From: Hafnia alvei
GTDB taxonomy: Bacteria > Pseudomonadota > Gammaproteobacteria > Enterobacterales > Enterobacteriaceae
DNA: 64,000 nucleotides
Assembly: GCF_900095695.1 (NCBI RefSeq)
Contig: NZ_FMIQ01000029.1
Coordinates: 1 to 64,000, forward strand
Direction: 5' to 3'
In this document: one piece after another, positions 27,526 through 36,792 of the stretch
How positions within the stretch are numbered: position 1 is the stretch's first letter
Layout of the letters: each line of letters starts with the position of its first letter
Position numbers and translations under genes: made by a program
The notes under the pieces: generated by a model
Seen by the model: only the letters and a program-made list of their open reading frames with translations
Databases searched by the model: none
Told to the model about the DNA's origin: nothing

Positions 27526-28038
27526 TTATACTGCGACGGCCTCGAGCATCACCGGATGAAAATGGCGCTTGAAGTAAATCAGCCCATGACCCGCTTCACT
27601 CAGCGTGATCTGTTTGATCTGCACCAAATACACCAGATGTGTACCGATAGTTTGTACCTGCTCAATTTCGCCTTCGAGACTGGCTAGGGTTCCGCGCAGC
27701 ATCGGTTGGCCGAGAATGCCTTTGGTCCAGATATCCCAGCTAAAGCGTTCTTCCATGCTGGTGCCCGTCATCCCCGCAAAATGTCGCGCCATCAGTTCTT
27801 GCTCATGGCTAAGCACGTTGACGCAGAGTTTTCCGTTCTCCTGAAACACAGGGTTCATCGCGCTGTTACTGTTGATGCATACCATCAGCGATGGTGGTGT
27901 ATCTGTTACTGAGCAGACGGCGGTGGCGGTGATCCCACAGCGACCCGCAGGGCCATCGGTGGTTACGATGTTGACCGCGGCCGACAGACTGGACATGGCA
28001 TCGCGAAAACGTAGACGGTGTTCATTTTCTAAAGACAT
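27526..28038 (-). CDS. hpaC: HpaC, flavin reductase of 4-hydroxyphenylacetate 3-monooxygenase
   Basis: This small component of the two-component monooxygenase uses NADH to reduce FAD, which diffuses to HpaB. The 170 residues have the flavin-reductase fold with GITATAVCSVTDTPPSLMVCIN and ARHFAGMTG. It is the last gene of the hpa island and starts 19 bases after hpaB. Confidence 0.95.
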   Translation of the reverse strand: MSLENEHRLRFRDAMSSLSAAVNIVTTDGPAGRCGITATAVCSVTDTPPSLMVCINSNSAMNPVFQENGKLCVNVLSHEQELMARHFAGMTGTSMEERFSWDIWTKGILGQPMLRGTLASLEGEIEQVQTIGTHLVYLVQIKQITLSEAGHGLIYFKRHFHPVMLEAVAV

Positions 28039-28057
28039 ACTGGCCTCCCGCTACTGA

Positions 28058-29620
28058 TTATTTCAGCAGCTTGTCTAACATATTAATATCGTTGTTATTG
28101 TGCAGGTGTGGAACGGTCCAACCGTGCTGGTCATATTCCGACAGACAGCGATCAACCATGGCCATCATGCGATCCATATTGCCGGAGCTTTGTGCCTGAC
28201 GCAGACATTGCAGACGGATTTCATCTTGGCTGCCTGAGTAGTTGATTTCATAAAGCTCATGACGACCGCCGAACTCACTGCCGATGGCGTCCCACATCAG
28301 TTTTAAAATCTTGATGCGCTCAACGTGATCCATACCGTTTGAGCCGCGTACATAGCGGGCGAGGTATTTATCTATCTCTGGATTGTTGAGATCGCGCGCG
28401 CTGGACGGCAGATAAATCAGGCCGCTGGTGACGTTGCGCTCGATAATGTTTTTGATTTTGGCATAGGCCATTGGAGCCATGACGCGGTAGGTTTGTAGCG
28501 CGGCGTGATCGGGTAAATAAGCGCCGTTCACCCACGGAGTGGCTTCTGAACACATCGAATCGCTCAGCGCCCAAAACATATTGCGCCACGCGACAACTTC
28601 ACCGAGATCGGCCTGTACGCCACGGAACTCAGAGGTTCCGGTACATTCCAGACTTTTTTTCAACAATGCGGTGATGAAATCGAGTTTAACCGCCAAACGC
28701 ACACAGGCTTGAAGGGGATACATGCGGGCAAATCCCCCCTCCATTGTCCAGCGGCGACAGCGGTCGAAATCACGATAGATAAGCACGTTTTCCCATGGGA
28801 TCAGGACCTTATCCATCACCAGAATCGCGTCATTTTCATCGAAGCGGCTGGAGAGCGGATAGTCGTAAGGGGAGCCGGTGGCACCTGCCACCATTTCGTA
28901 AGAGGCGCGTGAAATGAGTTTGACGCCGTCGGCGTCCATAGGTGCGACAAACATCAGCGCGAAATCTGGGTTTTCGCCCATGACCTGAGCAGAACCAAAA
29001 CCGATCATGTTGTAGTGAGTGAGCGCCGAGTTGGTCGCTACCACTTTGGCACCGCTAACGATAATGCCAGCATCAGTTTCTTTTTCGAGTTTGATGTAAA
29101 CGTCTTTCACTTCGTCAGCGGGTTTGTGGCGATCGATAGGCGGGTTGACGATGGCATGGTTGAAATAGAGCCCCGTTTCCTGAATGCGTTTGTACCAATG
29201 GCGGGCGTTGTCTTCGAACTGTCCATAAAATGCAGGATTTGCGCCTAATGCGCTGCCGAATGCGGCTTTGTAATCGGGTGTCCGTCCCATCCAGCCATAG
29301 CTCAAGCGTGACCATTCGGCGATAGCATCGCGCTGCTGGCGTAGATCGTCGCTGCTTTTCGCGAAGCGGAAGAATTTGTGGGTATAGCCGCCGCTGCCGG
29401 TATCGGTTCCCCAGCACAGTTTGTCCTGCATCTCGGGCTTGTGTAGGGCGTCATACAGTTGACCTACCGATGCCGCGGCGTTGCGAAATGCCGGATGAGT
29501 GGTGACATCTTTGACTCGCTCGCCGTAGATGTAGATCTCACGGCCATCTTGCAGGCTTTTTAGGTACTCTTCACCGGTTAACGGGCGTTTGGCGTCGGCA
29601 CGGAAATCTTCAGGTTTCAT
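28058..29620 (-). CDS. hpaB: HpaB, 4-hydroxyphenylacetate 3-monooxygenase oxygenase
   Basis: The large FADH2-dependent oxygenase that hydroxylates 4-hydroxyphenylacetate to 3,4-dihydroxyphenylacetate (homoprotocatechuate). The 520 residues are the usual length, with RTPDYKAAFGSALG, VNPPIDRHKP and GSNGMDHVERIKI as recognisable blocks. GAGGTAAAC precedes the ATG. It follows hpaA after a 209-base gap, so hpaBC probably have their own promoter there, activated by HpaA. Confidence 0.97.
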   Translation of the reverse strand: MKPEDFRADAKRPLTGEEYLKSLQDGREIYIYGERVKDVTTHPAFRNAAASVGQLYDALHKPEMQDKLCWGTDTGSGGYTHKFFRFAKSSDDLRQQRDAIAEWSRLSYGWMGRTPDYKAAFGSALGANPAFYGQFEDNARHWYKRIQETGLYFNHAIVNPPIDRHKPADEVKDVYIKLEKETDAGIIVSGAKVVATNSALTHYNMIGFGSAQVMGENPDFALMFVAPMDADGVKLISRASYEMVAGATGSPYDYPLSSRFDENDAILVMDKVLIPWENVLIYRDFDRCRRWTMEGGFARMYPLQACVRLAVKLDFITALLKKSLECTGTSEFRGVQADLGEVVAWRNMFWALSDSMCSEATPWVNGAYLPDHAALQTYRVMAPMAYAKIKNIIERNVTSGLIYLPSSARDLNNPEIDKYLARYVRGSNGMDHVERIKILKLMWDAIGSEFGGRHELYEINYSGSQDEIRLQCLRQAQSSGNMDRMMAMVDRCLSEYDQHGWTVPHLHNNNDINMLDKLLK

Positions 29621-29804
29621 GTTTACCTCACAGTAGGGTCAGAATCCAAGAACGACCTTCTGAAAGGCGTTCACTGGCTGTTTGTTAATTTATTGTTTTG
29701 TTTTTGTTTCTTAATTGAAGCGTTTAAACAGGGTTTCAGGAAGATACTTTTGAGGTAATCACTGGTACTTTTCAGGCGAGAGTGGCGGTTTGTTGGAAGA
29801 ATGT

Positions 29805-29831
29805 GATCCAGCACGAATTTTGTACTGGATC
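29805..29831 (-). terminator. Hairpin at the 3' end of hpaA
   Basis: GATCCAGCAC and GTACTGGATC pair with one mismatch or wobble around a short loop, overlapping the hpaA stop codon. It may separate the hpaA transcript from hpaBC, but there is no clear T-tract. The remainder of 29621-29804 should hold the hpaBC promoter; I cannot define it. Confidence 0.4.
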
Positions 29832-30717
29832 AGTGTGAAACGGCGATCTGTTCGGCACGGTAGGCGCTGGGTGAACAGCCCACTAACCGATTAAAAAAAC
29901 GGGCAAAATAGGCGGGATCTTTGAATCCAAGCTGATAAGCAATTTCACTTACGGCGCTGTCGCTAAACAGCAGCAGGCGCTTGGCCTCACGTAGCTGGCG
30001 GTCGAAAATTAAGCGTTTAGGGGGGCGGTTGGCGAAACGTCGGCAGATGTCTGTCAGCCTCGACTCCGTAATCCCGAGCTTATTGGCATATTCCGGCACT
30101 GACCAATGTAGACGGAAATTCTCGTCGATAAGCTGATTAAGACGCTGGAAAACACGCATTTCTCCGCGCATTCCGCTGGAGGATTGTTCGTCGAGCGGAA
30201 CATTGCGTAACAGTAGGGTGAACACCGCCTGTGCCAAAAGTACTAGCGTATGCTCGCGTCCTCCCAGCTCGCTGGTGGACTCGCGGGCAATCAGTGCCCA
30301 GTAGTGGTCTAACGCCGCTAATTCCTGAGGTTTATCAGCCAGTGATAGGCAAATACCTGGCAGATCGAAAGCATCGCGTTTGCCGGGATAGAGCACCTCC
30401 AGCAGCGGCCAAATCAGTTCTTGGCGAACGGTTAGCACATGACCGTCGCTGTCTGGCTCGGTGAAAAATGCGTGTGGCACCGAGGGCGGCGTGAGAACAA
30501 ACAGCGGTGCCTGCACCGAATAGCGGTGGTCGTCGAGCTGTAGCTCAATTTGGCCAGTATTCAGAAAGTGCATTTGGAAAAAACTGTCATGGCGGTGTGG
30601 CTTCATATCCCGCCCAAAGAAGGCTGCCATGCGGGCGAATGATTGGTAATGCACATCATCAGATCCCTGCGTTTCGTCGTAGTCTTTGCTGATGTCGATG
30701 TTGGTTATTTGGCTCAT
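29830..30717 (-). CDS. hpaA: HpaA, AraC-family activator of hpaBC
   Basis: A 295-residue regulator with an N-terminal cupin domain (about residues 20-150) that binds the aromatic inducer and a C-terminal AraC DNA-binding domain (about 195-290, with YANKLGITESRLTDICRRF and EIAYQLGFKDPAYFARFFNRL). It matches HpaA, which activates hpaBC in response to 4-hydroxyphenylacetate. AAGGAATAGCC before the ATG supports the start. Confidence 0.93.
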   Translation of the reverse strand: MSQITNIDISKDYDETQGSDDVHYQSFARMAAFFGRDMKPHRHDSFFQMHFLNTGQIELQLDDHRYSVQAPLFVLTPPSVPHAFFTEPDSDGHVLTVRQELIWPLLEVLYPGKRDAFDLPGICLSLADKPQELAALDHYWALIARESTSELGGREHTLVLLAQAVFTLLLRNVPLDEQSSSGMRGEMRVFQRLNQLIDENFRLHWSVPEYANKLGITESRLTDICRRFANRPPKRLIFDRQLREAKRLLLFSDSAVSEIAYQLGFKDPAYFARFFNRLVGCSPSAYRAEQIAVSH

Positions 30718-30751
30718 GGCTATTCCTTAATGGCGGTGATGCTGACCTATA

Positions 30752-30872
30752 GAACCCCACCCCGACCCTCCCCTTCGCAGGGGAGGGAGTATTACGGAGA
30801 CTTATTTTAATCACGTGTCTCGGTCAGCCCCTCTCCCCTTATTCAGAACGGAAAAGGGGAGGTTAGAAGGGG
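30752..30872. repeat. C-rich palindromic intergenic repeat between hpaA and hpaX
   Basis: Two hairpins lie back to back: CCCTCCCCT-TCGC-AGGGGAGGG (30766-30787) and CCCCTCTCCCC paired with GGGGAGG (30828-30862). The outer sequences (CCCCACCCCGACC on the left, GGTTAGAAGGGGGG on the right) are roughly complementary, so the whole ~120-bp stretch is an imperfect palindrome. It resembles the CCCTCCCC-type palindromic repeats of enterobacterial intergenic regions. It has no coding capacity. Confidence 0.6.
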
Positions 30873-30879
30873 GGATATC

Positions 30880-32256
30880 TTATGGCGTTGCCCGTGGTCG
30901 CGAGCCTTTCATCGGGATCAGCCAGATAATGATCGCGCCCACAATCAGCAGCCCTGCGACAAAGTAGAGTCCCGAGTTGAAGTTTCCGGTTTGATCTTTA
31001 AGCCAGCCAATCAGCAGCGGGCTCACCGCTGAGCCAATGTTGCCAGTGGCATTGATCACCGCGATCCCAACGGCTCTGGCTCGCAGGCTGATCGACTGGT
31101 CAGGCGTTGTCCAAAAAATCGCCATCGCACTAAATGAGCCCGTGGAGGCCATGATGATCCCCAATAGCTGGATCATGTTGTGATCGGTGGCTGAAGCCAG
31201 TAGCCAACCGACGGCGGCGAACAAAAACGGCAGCGCGGTATGGTGTTTTCGTTCCTGCATGCGGTCGGAGTGTTTGCTCCACCAAATCATTCCCGCGATG
31301 GTGCAAAACTGCGGAATAGCGGCGAGTAAACCAATCGTGATATTGCTGCTCGATTGGTTAAAACTCTGCATGATCTGGGGAGTCCAGATGCTAATGGCAC
31401 TCAGCGTATTGGTGAGACAGAAGTAGGCCAGCGTGTACATCAGCACGATCGGGGTGAAAATTTCACGCCACATGCTTGGCCGCTGTAGGGCATTGTGGCT
31501 AAGCGCTCCTTCAGGCTGAACCAGCTGCAAATTATCACTGTCCATCATCTCTTGCAGGCAGTCTTTATCTTCCTGAGTTAACCATTTGGCTTTCGACGGC
31601 TTATCGTCAAGGTAGTACCAAACGATGATGCCTAATAGCACCGAGGGGAAACCCTCCAGCAGGAATAGCCATTGCCAGCCTTTGAGGCTCAGAATGCCGT
31701 CGAGTGACAAAATATAGCCGGAAACCAGCGAGCCGAGCGCGGTGGTCACAGGCATAGCTATCATAAACAGCGCATTGGCTCTGGCGCGGAAATAGGCGGG
31801 GAACCAGTAGGTGAGGTAAACCAAGATGCCAGGCAGGAAGCCCGCTTCGGTAATGCCGACGATCATACGCAGCACATATAAACTGTGCGGCCCGGTGGCG
31901 AACATGGTTGCCGTTGACGCCAGCCCCCACAGCACCATGATCGTCGCGATCCAACGACGTGCGCCGACGATGCCCAGCATAATGTTGCTGGGGATGCCGA
32001 AAATCACATAGGTGGCATAGAACAGCGTGGTCGCTAGCCCAAACATGGTGGCGCTAAGGCCGAGATCTTTTCCCATCGTTAAACCGGCAAAACCGATATT
32101 GATACGATCGAGAAATGAAAATACAAACAGTACGAATAAAAATACGATCAGACGGCGGAAGAGTTTGTTGATAACCCGCTGCTGCGGTTCTGTAAGGTTT
32201 TTATGCCGATGGGCTGGCTCGGCCTCGTTAGATACCGCTGATGTTGAATCGCTCAT
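30880..32256 (-). CDS. hpaX: HpaX, 4-hydroxyphenylacetate permease
   Basis: A major facilitator of the anion:cation symporter group with about 12 helices in 458 residues. The DRINIGFAGLTM segment in helix 1 and GIAVINATGNIGSAVSPLLIGWLKD near the end are typical. HpaX imports 4-hydroxyphenylacetate and 3-hydroxyphenylacetate. It starts 23 bases after hpaI in the island order hpaI-hpaX-hpaA, as in E. coli C and W. Confidence 0.95.
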   Translation of the reverse strand: MSDSTSAVSNEAEPAHRHKNLTEPQQRVINKLFRRLIVFLFVLFVFSFLDRINIGFAGLTMGKDLGLSATMFGLATTLFYATYVIFGIPSNIMLGIVGARRWIATIMVLWGLASTATMFATGPHSLYVLRMIVGITEAGFLPGILVYLTYWFPAYFRARANALFMIAMPVTTALGSLVSGYILSLDGILSLKGWQWLFLLEGFPSVLLGIIVWYYLDDKPSKAKWLTQEDKDCLQEMMDSDNLQLVQPEGALSHNALQRPSMWREIFTPIVLMYTLAYFCLTNTLSAISIWTPQIMQSFNQSSSNITIGLLAAIPQFCTIAGMIWWSKHSDRMQERKHHTALPFLFAAVGWLLASATDHNMIQLLGIIMASTGSFSAMAIFWTTPDQSISLRARAVGIAVINATGNIGSAVSPLLIGWLKDQTGNFNSGLYFVAGLLIVGAIIIWLIPMKGSRPRATP

Positions 32257-32279
32257 TTGCCTTTCCCCTCAGAATGAAC

Positions 32280-33083
32280 TCAGTAAACGCCAGCGGAGGT
32301 CGGTGGCTCGTTGCTCTTGCCAAAACGTGCCGCCAGATTTTCAGCCGCGCGGGCTAGCAGGGTGGTATCAACGCCAACGGCAACAAACAACGCGCCGAGC
32401 TGGAGATAGCGATCGGCAACCTCTGGCGACGCCATCAAGATCCCCGGCGCTTTGCCTGCGGCTTTAATCTGCAAAATCGCGTTTTCAATCGCGCTTTTGA
32501 CCTCTGGGTGTTGAGGATTGCCCGCATATCCCATATCGGCGCTTAGATCGGCAGGGCCGATGAATACGCCGTCGATGCCTTCAATATCCAGAATATGTGG
32601 CAGGTTGCGTAGGGCTTCACGGGTTTCGATTTGCACCAAAACGCACATCTGTTCATTCGCCTGCTGTAGGTAGTCAGGAATACGATTCCAACGTGATGCG
32701 CGCGCTAGCGCGCTGCCAACGCCGCGGATCCCCTGCGGCGGATAGCGGGTGGCGCGTACCGCAGCCAGCGCTTCGTCGGCATTTTGTATCATCGGGATCA
32801 GCAAGGTTTGTGCGCCAATGTCGAGCAGCTGTTTAATTTGTACCGCGTCATTCCATGAAGGGCGTACCACAGGTTGGCTAGGATAAGGTGCAATAGCCTG
32901 TAGCTGGGTAAGCACGGTTTGTATGTTATTAGGCGCGTGCTCTCCGTCGATCAGTAGCCAGTCAAAACCGGCACCGGCTAAAAGTTCTGCGCTGTAGCTG
33001 CTGCACAGACCAAGCCATAAGCCAATCTGTGGGCGCCCTTCTTTGAGGGCCTGCTTAAAGCTGTTATGTAGGGTCGAGGACAT
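32280..33083 (-). CDS. hpaI: HpaI, 4-hydroxy-2-oxoheptanedioate aldolase
   Basis: A class II, metal-dependent aldolase that splits 4-hydroxy-2-oxoheptane-1,7-dioate to pyruvate and succinate semialdehyde. The 267 residues align with E. coli Hpa[15 protein letters not shown], metal-site residues in VQIETREAL and [12 protein letters not shown], and the phosphate-loop-like [13 protein letters not shown]. The start at 33083 has AAGGA seven bases before it; an earlier ATG at 33188 lies inside hpaH and is rejected. Confidence 0.96.
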   Translation of the reverse strand: MSSTLHNSFKQALKEGRPQIGLWLGLCSSYSAELLAGAGFDWLLIDGEHAPNNIQTVLTQLQAIAPYPSQPVVRPSWNDAVQIKQLLDIGAQTLLIPMIQNADEALAAVRATRYPPQGIRGVGSALARASRWNRIPDYLQQANEQMCVLVQIETREALRNLPHILDIEGIDGVFIGPADLSADMGYAGNPQHPEVKSAIENAILQIKAAGKAPGILMASPEVADRYLQLGALFVAVGVDTTLLARAAENLAARFGKSNEPPTSAGVY

Positions 33084-33093
33084 GAGGTTTTCC

Positions 33094-33915
33094 TTATACA
33101 AAGCGGCAGCTAATGCAGCCCATGTTGCCGTAATCCACGTGGAAGGTGTCGCCGCGTCGGGCAGGCACAGGGCGGGTAAATGAGCCACCGAGAATGATTT
33201 GCCCGGCTTCTAGCTGCACATCGTGAGCGGCAAGCTTATTGGCTAACCATGCGACGCCGTTGGCCGGATGATTGAGCACGGCGGCAGCAACGCCCGATTC
33301 TTCAATCACGCCGTTGCGATACATCAGCGCGCTGATCCAGCGCAGATCTAATGCATCGGGTTTGATGGGACGACCACCTAAAATCACGCCCGCGTTGGCG
33401 GCGTTATCCGAAATGGTGTCGAACACTTTGCGTGGGCGTTGGCTATCTGGGTCGATGTTGTGGCAGCGGGCGTCAATGAGCTCAAGCGCGGGGATCACGT
33501 AATCCGTTGCGTTATACACATCAAACAGCGTGCAGTTTGGCCCACGTAAAGGCTTCGCCAGAACGAAGGCCAGCTCGACCTCAATGCGCGGCACGATAAA
33601 TTTATCGATGGGAATGTCGCTTCCGTCTTGAAAAAACATGTCATCAAGCAGTGCGCCGTAATCGGGTTCGCTGATCTGCGAGCTGGCCTGCATGGCTTTT
33701 GACGTTAAACCTATCTTGTGGCCTTTGAGTACGCGGCCTGCGTTGATTTTGAGATCGACCCACTGACGCTGGATCGCGTAGGCGTCATCAATGGTGATCT
33801 GCGGGTGATCGAGTGATATCTGGCGGATCTGCTCACGGCTTTGCTCAGCCTGATGCAAGCGGTGGGCGATCTGGCTTATTGTTTCTTTCGTTAACATTGC
33901 GTTATTTGCCGTCAT
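33094..33915 (-). CDS. hpaH: HpaH, 2-oxo-hept-4-ene-1,7-dioate hydratase
   Basis: A metal-dependent hydratase that adds water to 2-oxo-hept-4-ene-1,7-dioate, the step before Hpa[24 protein letters not shown] and the [14 protein letters not shown] block with acidic metal ligands match HpaH. I place the start at 33915, where GAGG lies six bases upstream, giving 273 residues. An ATG at 33945 lies within the upstream gene, and another at 33897 would give the E. coli-like length. Confidence 0.94.
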   Translation of the reverse strand: MTANNAMLTKETISQIAHRLHQAEQSREQIRQISLDHPQITIDDAYAIQRQWVDLKINAGRVLKGHKIGLTSKAMQASSQISEPDYGALLDDMFFQDGSDIPIDKFIVPRIEVELAFVLAKPLRGPNCTLFDVYNATDYVIPALELIDARCHNIDPDSQRPRKVFDTISDNAANAGVILGGRPIKPDALDLRWISALMYRNGVIEESGVAAAVLNHPANGVAWLANKLAAHDVQLEAGQIILGGSFTRPVPARRGDTFHVDYGNMGCISCRFV

Positions 33916-33922
33916 AGGCACC

Positions 33923-35401
33923 TCAGTTGTTCTCAATTCCGCCAAAGCAGAGATATTTCACTTCCAGATAATCTTCGATTCCGTAGCGCGAACCTTCACG
34001 CCCCAAACCCGATTGCTTAATCCCGCCAAACGGCGCGACTTCGTTTGAAATCAGCCCTTCATTGATGCCAACCATTCCGCTTTCTAGCGCTTCGGCCACG
34101 CGATAAATACGGCCAATATCGCGTGAGTAGAAGTAGGCGGTGAGGCCTGATTCAGTTTGATTCGCCAAGCGAATGGCTTCGGCTTCGTCACGAAAACGAA
34201 AGAGGGGAGCCACCGGACCGAAGGTTTCTTCATGCGCAATGCGCATGGATTCAGTGACATGGCTCATGACGGTGGGCTGGAAAAAGAGCCCACCCAGCGC
34301 GTGTTTTTCTCCGCCGGTAAGAATGTGTGCACCGAGTGAAACCGCGTCGCTGATGTGTGCCTGTACCTTTTCAATCGCCGCTTGATTAATTAAAGGGCCT
34401 TGTTGGGAAGCGGGTTCAATCGCAGGGCCAACGCGCAGTTCGCTAACGGCGCGGGTTAAACGCTGGGCAAATTCATCGTAGATGCCGTCTTGCACTAGAA
34501 TGCGGTTGGCGCACACGCAGGTTTGCCCGCTGTTGCGAAATTTAGCAGCCAATGCGCCTTGGACAGCCGCATCAAGATCTGCGTCGTCAAAAACGATGAA
34601 CGGCGCGTTGCCTCCGAGCTCTAGCGAGAGCTTTTTCACCGTGGCGGCGCTTTGCTGCATCAGCAGCTTTCCAATGCGCGTGGAGCCGGTAAATGAGAGC
34701 TTCCGTACGATTGAGCTTTGCGTTAATACGTTGCCAATCGCCGCCGCATCGGTGCCGGTGACGATGTTAAACACACCGGCAGGGATCCCTGCTTCGTGTG
34801 CCAGAGCGGCAAGGGCCAGCGCCGAGAGCGGCGTTTCCGGCGCGGGTTTTAATACCACGGTGCAACCAGCGGCCAGCGCTGGCGCAACTTTGCGGGTAAT
34901 CATGGCGTTGGGGAAATTCCACGGCGTAATAGCGGCAACGACGCCGACGGGCTGCTTGATGGTGCTGATGCGCCGACCGGGTAAGGGGGAAGGAATGGTT
35001 TCGCCATAAACGCGTTTCCCCTCTTCGGCAAACCATTCGATAAAGCTAGCACCGTAGGCAATTTCGCCCATCGCCTCGGACTGTGGCTTACCCTGCTCTA
35101 AGCTGAGTAATTCGGCCAGTTCGGCCTGATTTTGCATAATCAACTGAAACCAGCGTTGCAGCGTTTGGCTGCGTTGTTTTGCCGTTTGCTTGCGCCATGC
35201 TGGCAGTGCGTCGGCGGCTGCACGAATGGCGGCTTCAGTTTCATGCGCGGATAGATCGCTGACTTCGGCAATGGTCTCGCCGTTTGCCGGATTGGTGACC
35301 GCAAAAGTGCGGCCATCGGTGGCGCTTTGCCAGTGGCCATTAATGTAAGCCTGATGGCGAAGTAGCCCACGCGATGCGTGGGTGGTGAAAGGCGATGTCA
35401 T
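33923..35401 (-). CDS. gabD: Succinate-semialdehyde dehydrogenase within the hpa operon
   Basis: An NAD(P)-dependent aldehyde dehydrogenase of 492 residues closest to GabD. The catalytic Glu is in [10 protein letters not shown] and the catalytic Cys in [13 protein letters not shown], where a second Cys follows as in Gab[14 protein letters not shown] binds the cofactor. It sits between hpaF and hpaH, where the E. coli island has no such gene, and ends seven bases before the hpaH start. It would oxidise the succinate semialdehyde released by HpaI to succinate, linking the pathway to the TCA cycle. The symbol is by homology. Confidence 0.88.
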   Translation of the reverse strand: MTSPFTTHASRGLLRHQAYINGHWQSATDGRTFAVTNPANGETIAEVSDLSAHETEAAIRAAADALPAWRKQTAKQRSQTLQRWFQLIMQNQAELAELLSLEQGKPQSEAMGEIAYGASFIEWFAEEGKRVYGETIPSPLPGRRISTIKQPVGVVAAITPWNFPNAMITRKVAPALAAGCTVVLKPAPETPLSALALAALAHEAGIPAGVFNIVTGTDAAAIGNVLTQSSIVRKLSFTGSTRIGKLLMQQSAATVKKLSLELGGNAPFIVFDDADLDAAVQGALAAKFRNSGQTCVCANRILVQDGIYDEFAQRLTRAVSELRVGPAIEPASQQGPLINQAAIEKVQAHISDAVSLGAHILTGGEKHALGGLFFQPTVMSHVTESMRIAHEETFGPVAPLFRFRDEAEAIRLANQTESGLTAYFYSRDIGRIYRVAEALESGMVGINEGLISNEVAPFGGIKQSGLGREGSRYGIEDYLEVKYLCFGGIENN

Positions 35402-35444
35402 GATGGATCCTTGTTATTTTTATGATGTTGGCCGCTGACGCTTT

Positions 35445-35467
35445 CCCTCTCGTTGCATGCGAGAGGG
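35445..35467. other. Hairpin in the gap between hpaF and the semialdehyde dehydrogenase gene
   Basis: CCCTCTCG and CGAGAGGG form a perfect 8-bp stem around a seven-base loop, with a run of six T residues nearby on the plus strand. In the operon direction it is an intercistronic hairpin that could mark an RNA processing or stabilising site, or the seam where the dehydrogenase gene joined the operon. Confidence 0.45.
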
Positions 35468-35478
35468 CGATTTTTTCG

Positions 35479-35862
35479 CTAAGACTTGAACAGGGCATGC
35501 ACGTTGTTTTGTTTGTAATTAAGCTGCGGGTGGAGCTCTTCAATTTCGAAAGAGAGCGCCAGATAGCGGCTTGCCATCAGCGTGGCGAAGTGCGTTTTGA
35601 TCAGTTCAAACAGCATTTCACCGACCTGCTGGCGGCTTTCTAAACTGCGTCCTGAGCCAATCTTTAGCGTCATGTGCACGAAGGCATAGTCGTGCTTTCC
35701 GTCTGCCATTTGCCATGTGTCTAGCCAGATGGCGCGGCTGCGGATCCCGCCGATAGGGAAAATACCGGTGGCGGCAAGCGCGGCGTTAACCTTGGCAAAT
35801 AACGCGGGGAGGTCAGCCTGTTCACGGATGTTGTCGGTGCATTCAGCGTAGAAATGTGGCAT
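35479..35862 (-). CDS. hpaF: HpaF, 5-carboxymethyl-2-hydroxymuconate isomerase
   Basis: A 127-residue tautomerase-fold isomerase (CHMI) acting after HpaE, with Pro2 following the initiator Met as the catalytic base and the conserved PHFYAECTDNIREQADLP start. It moves the double bond of 5-carboxymethyl-2-hydroxymuconate before decarboxylation by HpaG. It starts nine bases after the hpaD stop. Confidence 0.95.
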   Translation of the reverse strand: MPHFYAECTDNIREQADLPALFAKVNAALAATGIFPIGGIRSRAIWLDTWQMADGKHDYAFVHMTLKIGSGRSLESRQQVGEMLFELIKTHFATLMASRYLALSFEIEELHPQLNYKQNNVHALFKS

Positions 35863-35871
35863 GGCGTGGCC

Positions 35872-36729
35872 TCAAGCGTGTTCTGGCAGGGGGAAAACGG
35901 CGTTGACCTGCCCGGTTCCCGAACTGGCAAAGAGATCGGTAATAAACTCCACTTTGCCGTCGTATTTGTCCCAACCGAGCATGCCGAGCAGCATAACGGT
36001 GTCGTGCATGTTGCCTTCGCCGTAGCAGTAGTCGGCATATTCCGGCAGCATGTCGCAGAACTCTTTGAATTTTCCTTCACGCCATAACTTGACCACGCGT
36101 TCATCCATTTGGTGATCGAATTCACGGGTGTAGCTGTTCATGCCTTGTTCGGCGCGCTGATCGTCAATGAAACGATGGGAAAGTGAGCCGCTGGCGAGAA
36201 CCGCTACGGTGCCATCGTATTGTTCGATCGCTTTCAGAATGGCCTCACCTAGCTTGCGGCTGTCTTCAAAGGCGTGAACGGTACAAAACGCTGAGATGGA
36301 GATCACTTTGAAGTGTTGGTCGCTGTTCATATAACGCATTGGAACCAGCGTGCCGTATTCGAGCGATAGGCTAGGGATATTGTGAGCCTGAGCGCGAACG
36401 CCCAGCGCGCAGGCTTCTTTGGCGATAAGCTGCCCGAGTTCGGGATTACCGTTGTATTCATAGGCCATATCACGAATGAAATGCGGCAGTTCATGGCTGG
36501 TATAAGTGCCGGCAAAATGATCTGCGCAGTTAATGTGATAGGCGCTGTTCACGAGCCAGTGGGTGTCGAACACGATAATGGTGTCTACGCCCATTTCACG
36601 ACAGCGCTTGCCAATCTCTTTATGTCCATCAATGGCGGCTTGACGACAACCGTGATTTTTACCCGGTAACTCAGACAGATACATGGATGGAACATGCGTG
36701 ATTTTGGCCGCTAAGGCTAACTTTCCCAT
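35872..36729 (-). CDS. hpaD: HpaD, homoprotocatechuate 2,3-dioxygenase
   Basis: An extradiol ring-cleavage dioxygenase of the LigB-like class III family. It opens 3,4-dihydroxyphenylacetate to 5-carboxymethyl-2-hydroxymuconate semialdehyde with Fe(II). The 285 residues include LPGKNHGCRQAAIDGHKEIGKR, the iron-site stretch VFDTHWLVN, and VLASGSLSHRF. GAGGAAAT precedes the ATG. Confidence 0.96.
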   Translation of the reverse strand: MGKLALAAKITHVPSMYLSELPGKNHGCRQAAIDGHKEIGKRCREMGVDTIIVFDTHWLVNSAYHINCADHFAGTYTSHELPHFIRDMAYEYNGNPELGQLIAKEACALGVRAQAHNIPSLSLEYGTLVPMRYMNSDQHFKVISISAFCTVHAFEDSRKLGEAILKAIEQYDGTVAVLASGSLSHRFIDDQRAEQGMNSYTREFDHQMDERVVKLWREGKFKEFCDMLPEYADYCYGEGNMHDTVMLLGMLGWDKYDGKVEFITDLFASSGTGQVNAVFPLPEHA

Positions 36730-36764
36730 ATTTCCTCGCTTCTCGTTTTAATACATTGCGGAGG

Positions 36765-36784
36765 CCCCAGCGTGAGCGCTGGGG
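36765..36784. other. Strong intercistronic hairpin between hpaE and hpaD
   Basis: CCCCAGCG-TGAG-CGCTGGGG forms a perfect 8-bp GC-rich stem with a four-base loop, eight bases after the hpaE stop. There is no T-tract in the operon direction, so it is more likely an mRNA stability or processing element than a terminator. Confidence 0.5.
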
Positions 36785-36792
36785 AATTGGTG

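Noticed and set aside
34482-35009. 175-codon plus-strand frame inside the semialdehyde dehydrogenase gene
   Set aside because: It is antisense to a clear aldehyde dehydrogenase; long antisense frames are common in GC-richer genes.
35721-36125. 134-codon minus-strand frame overlapping hpaF and hpaD
   Set aside because: It is an alternative frame of two certain genes and lacks a ribosome-binding site.
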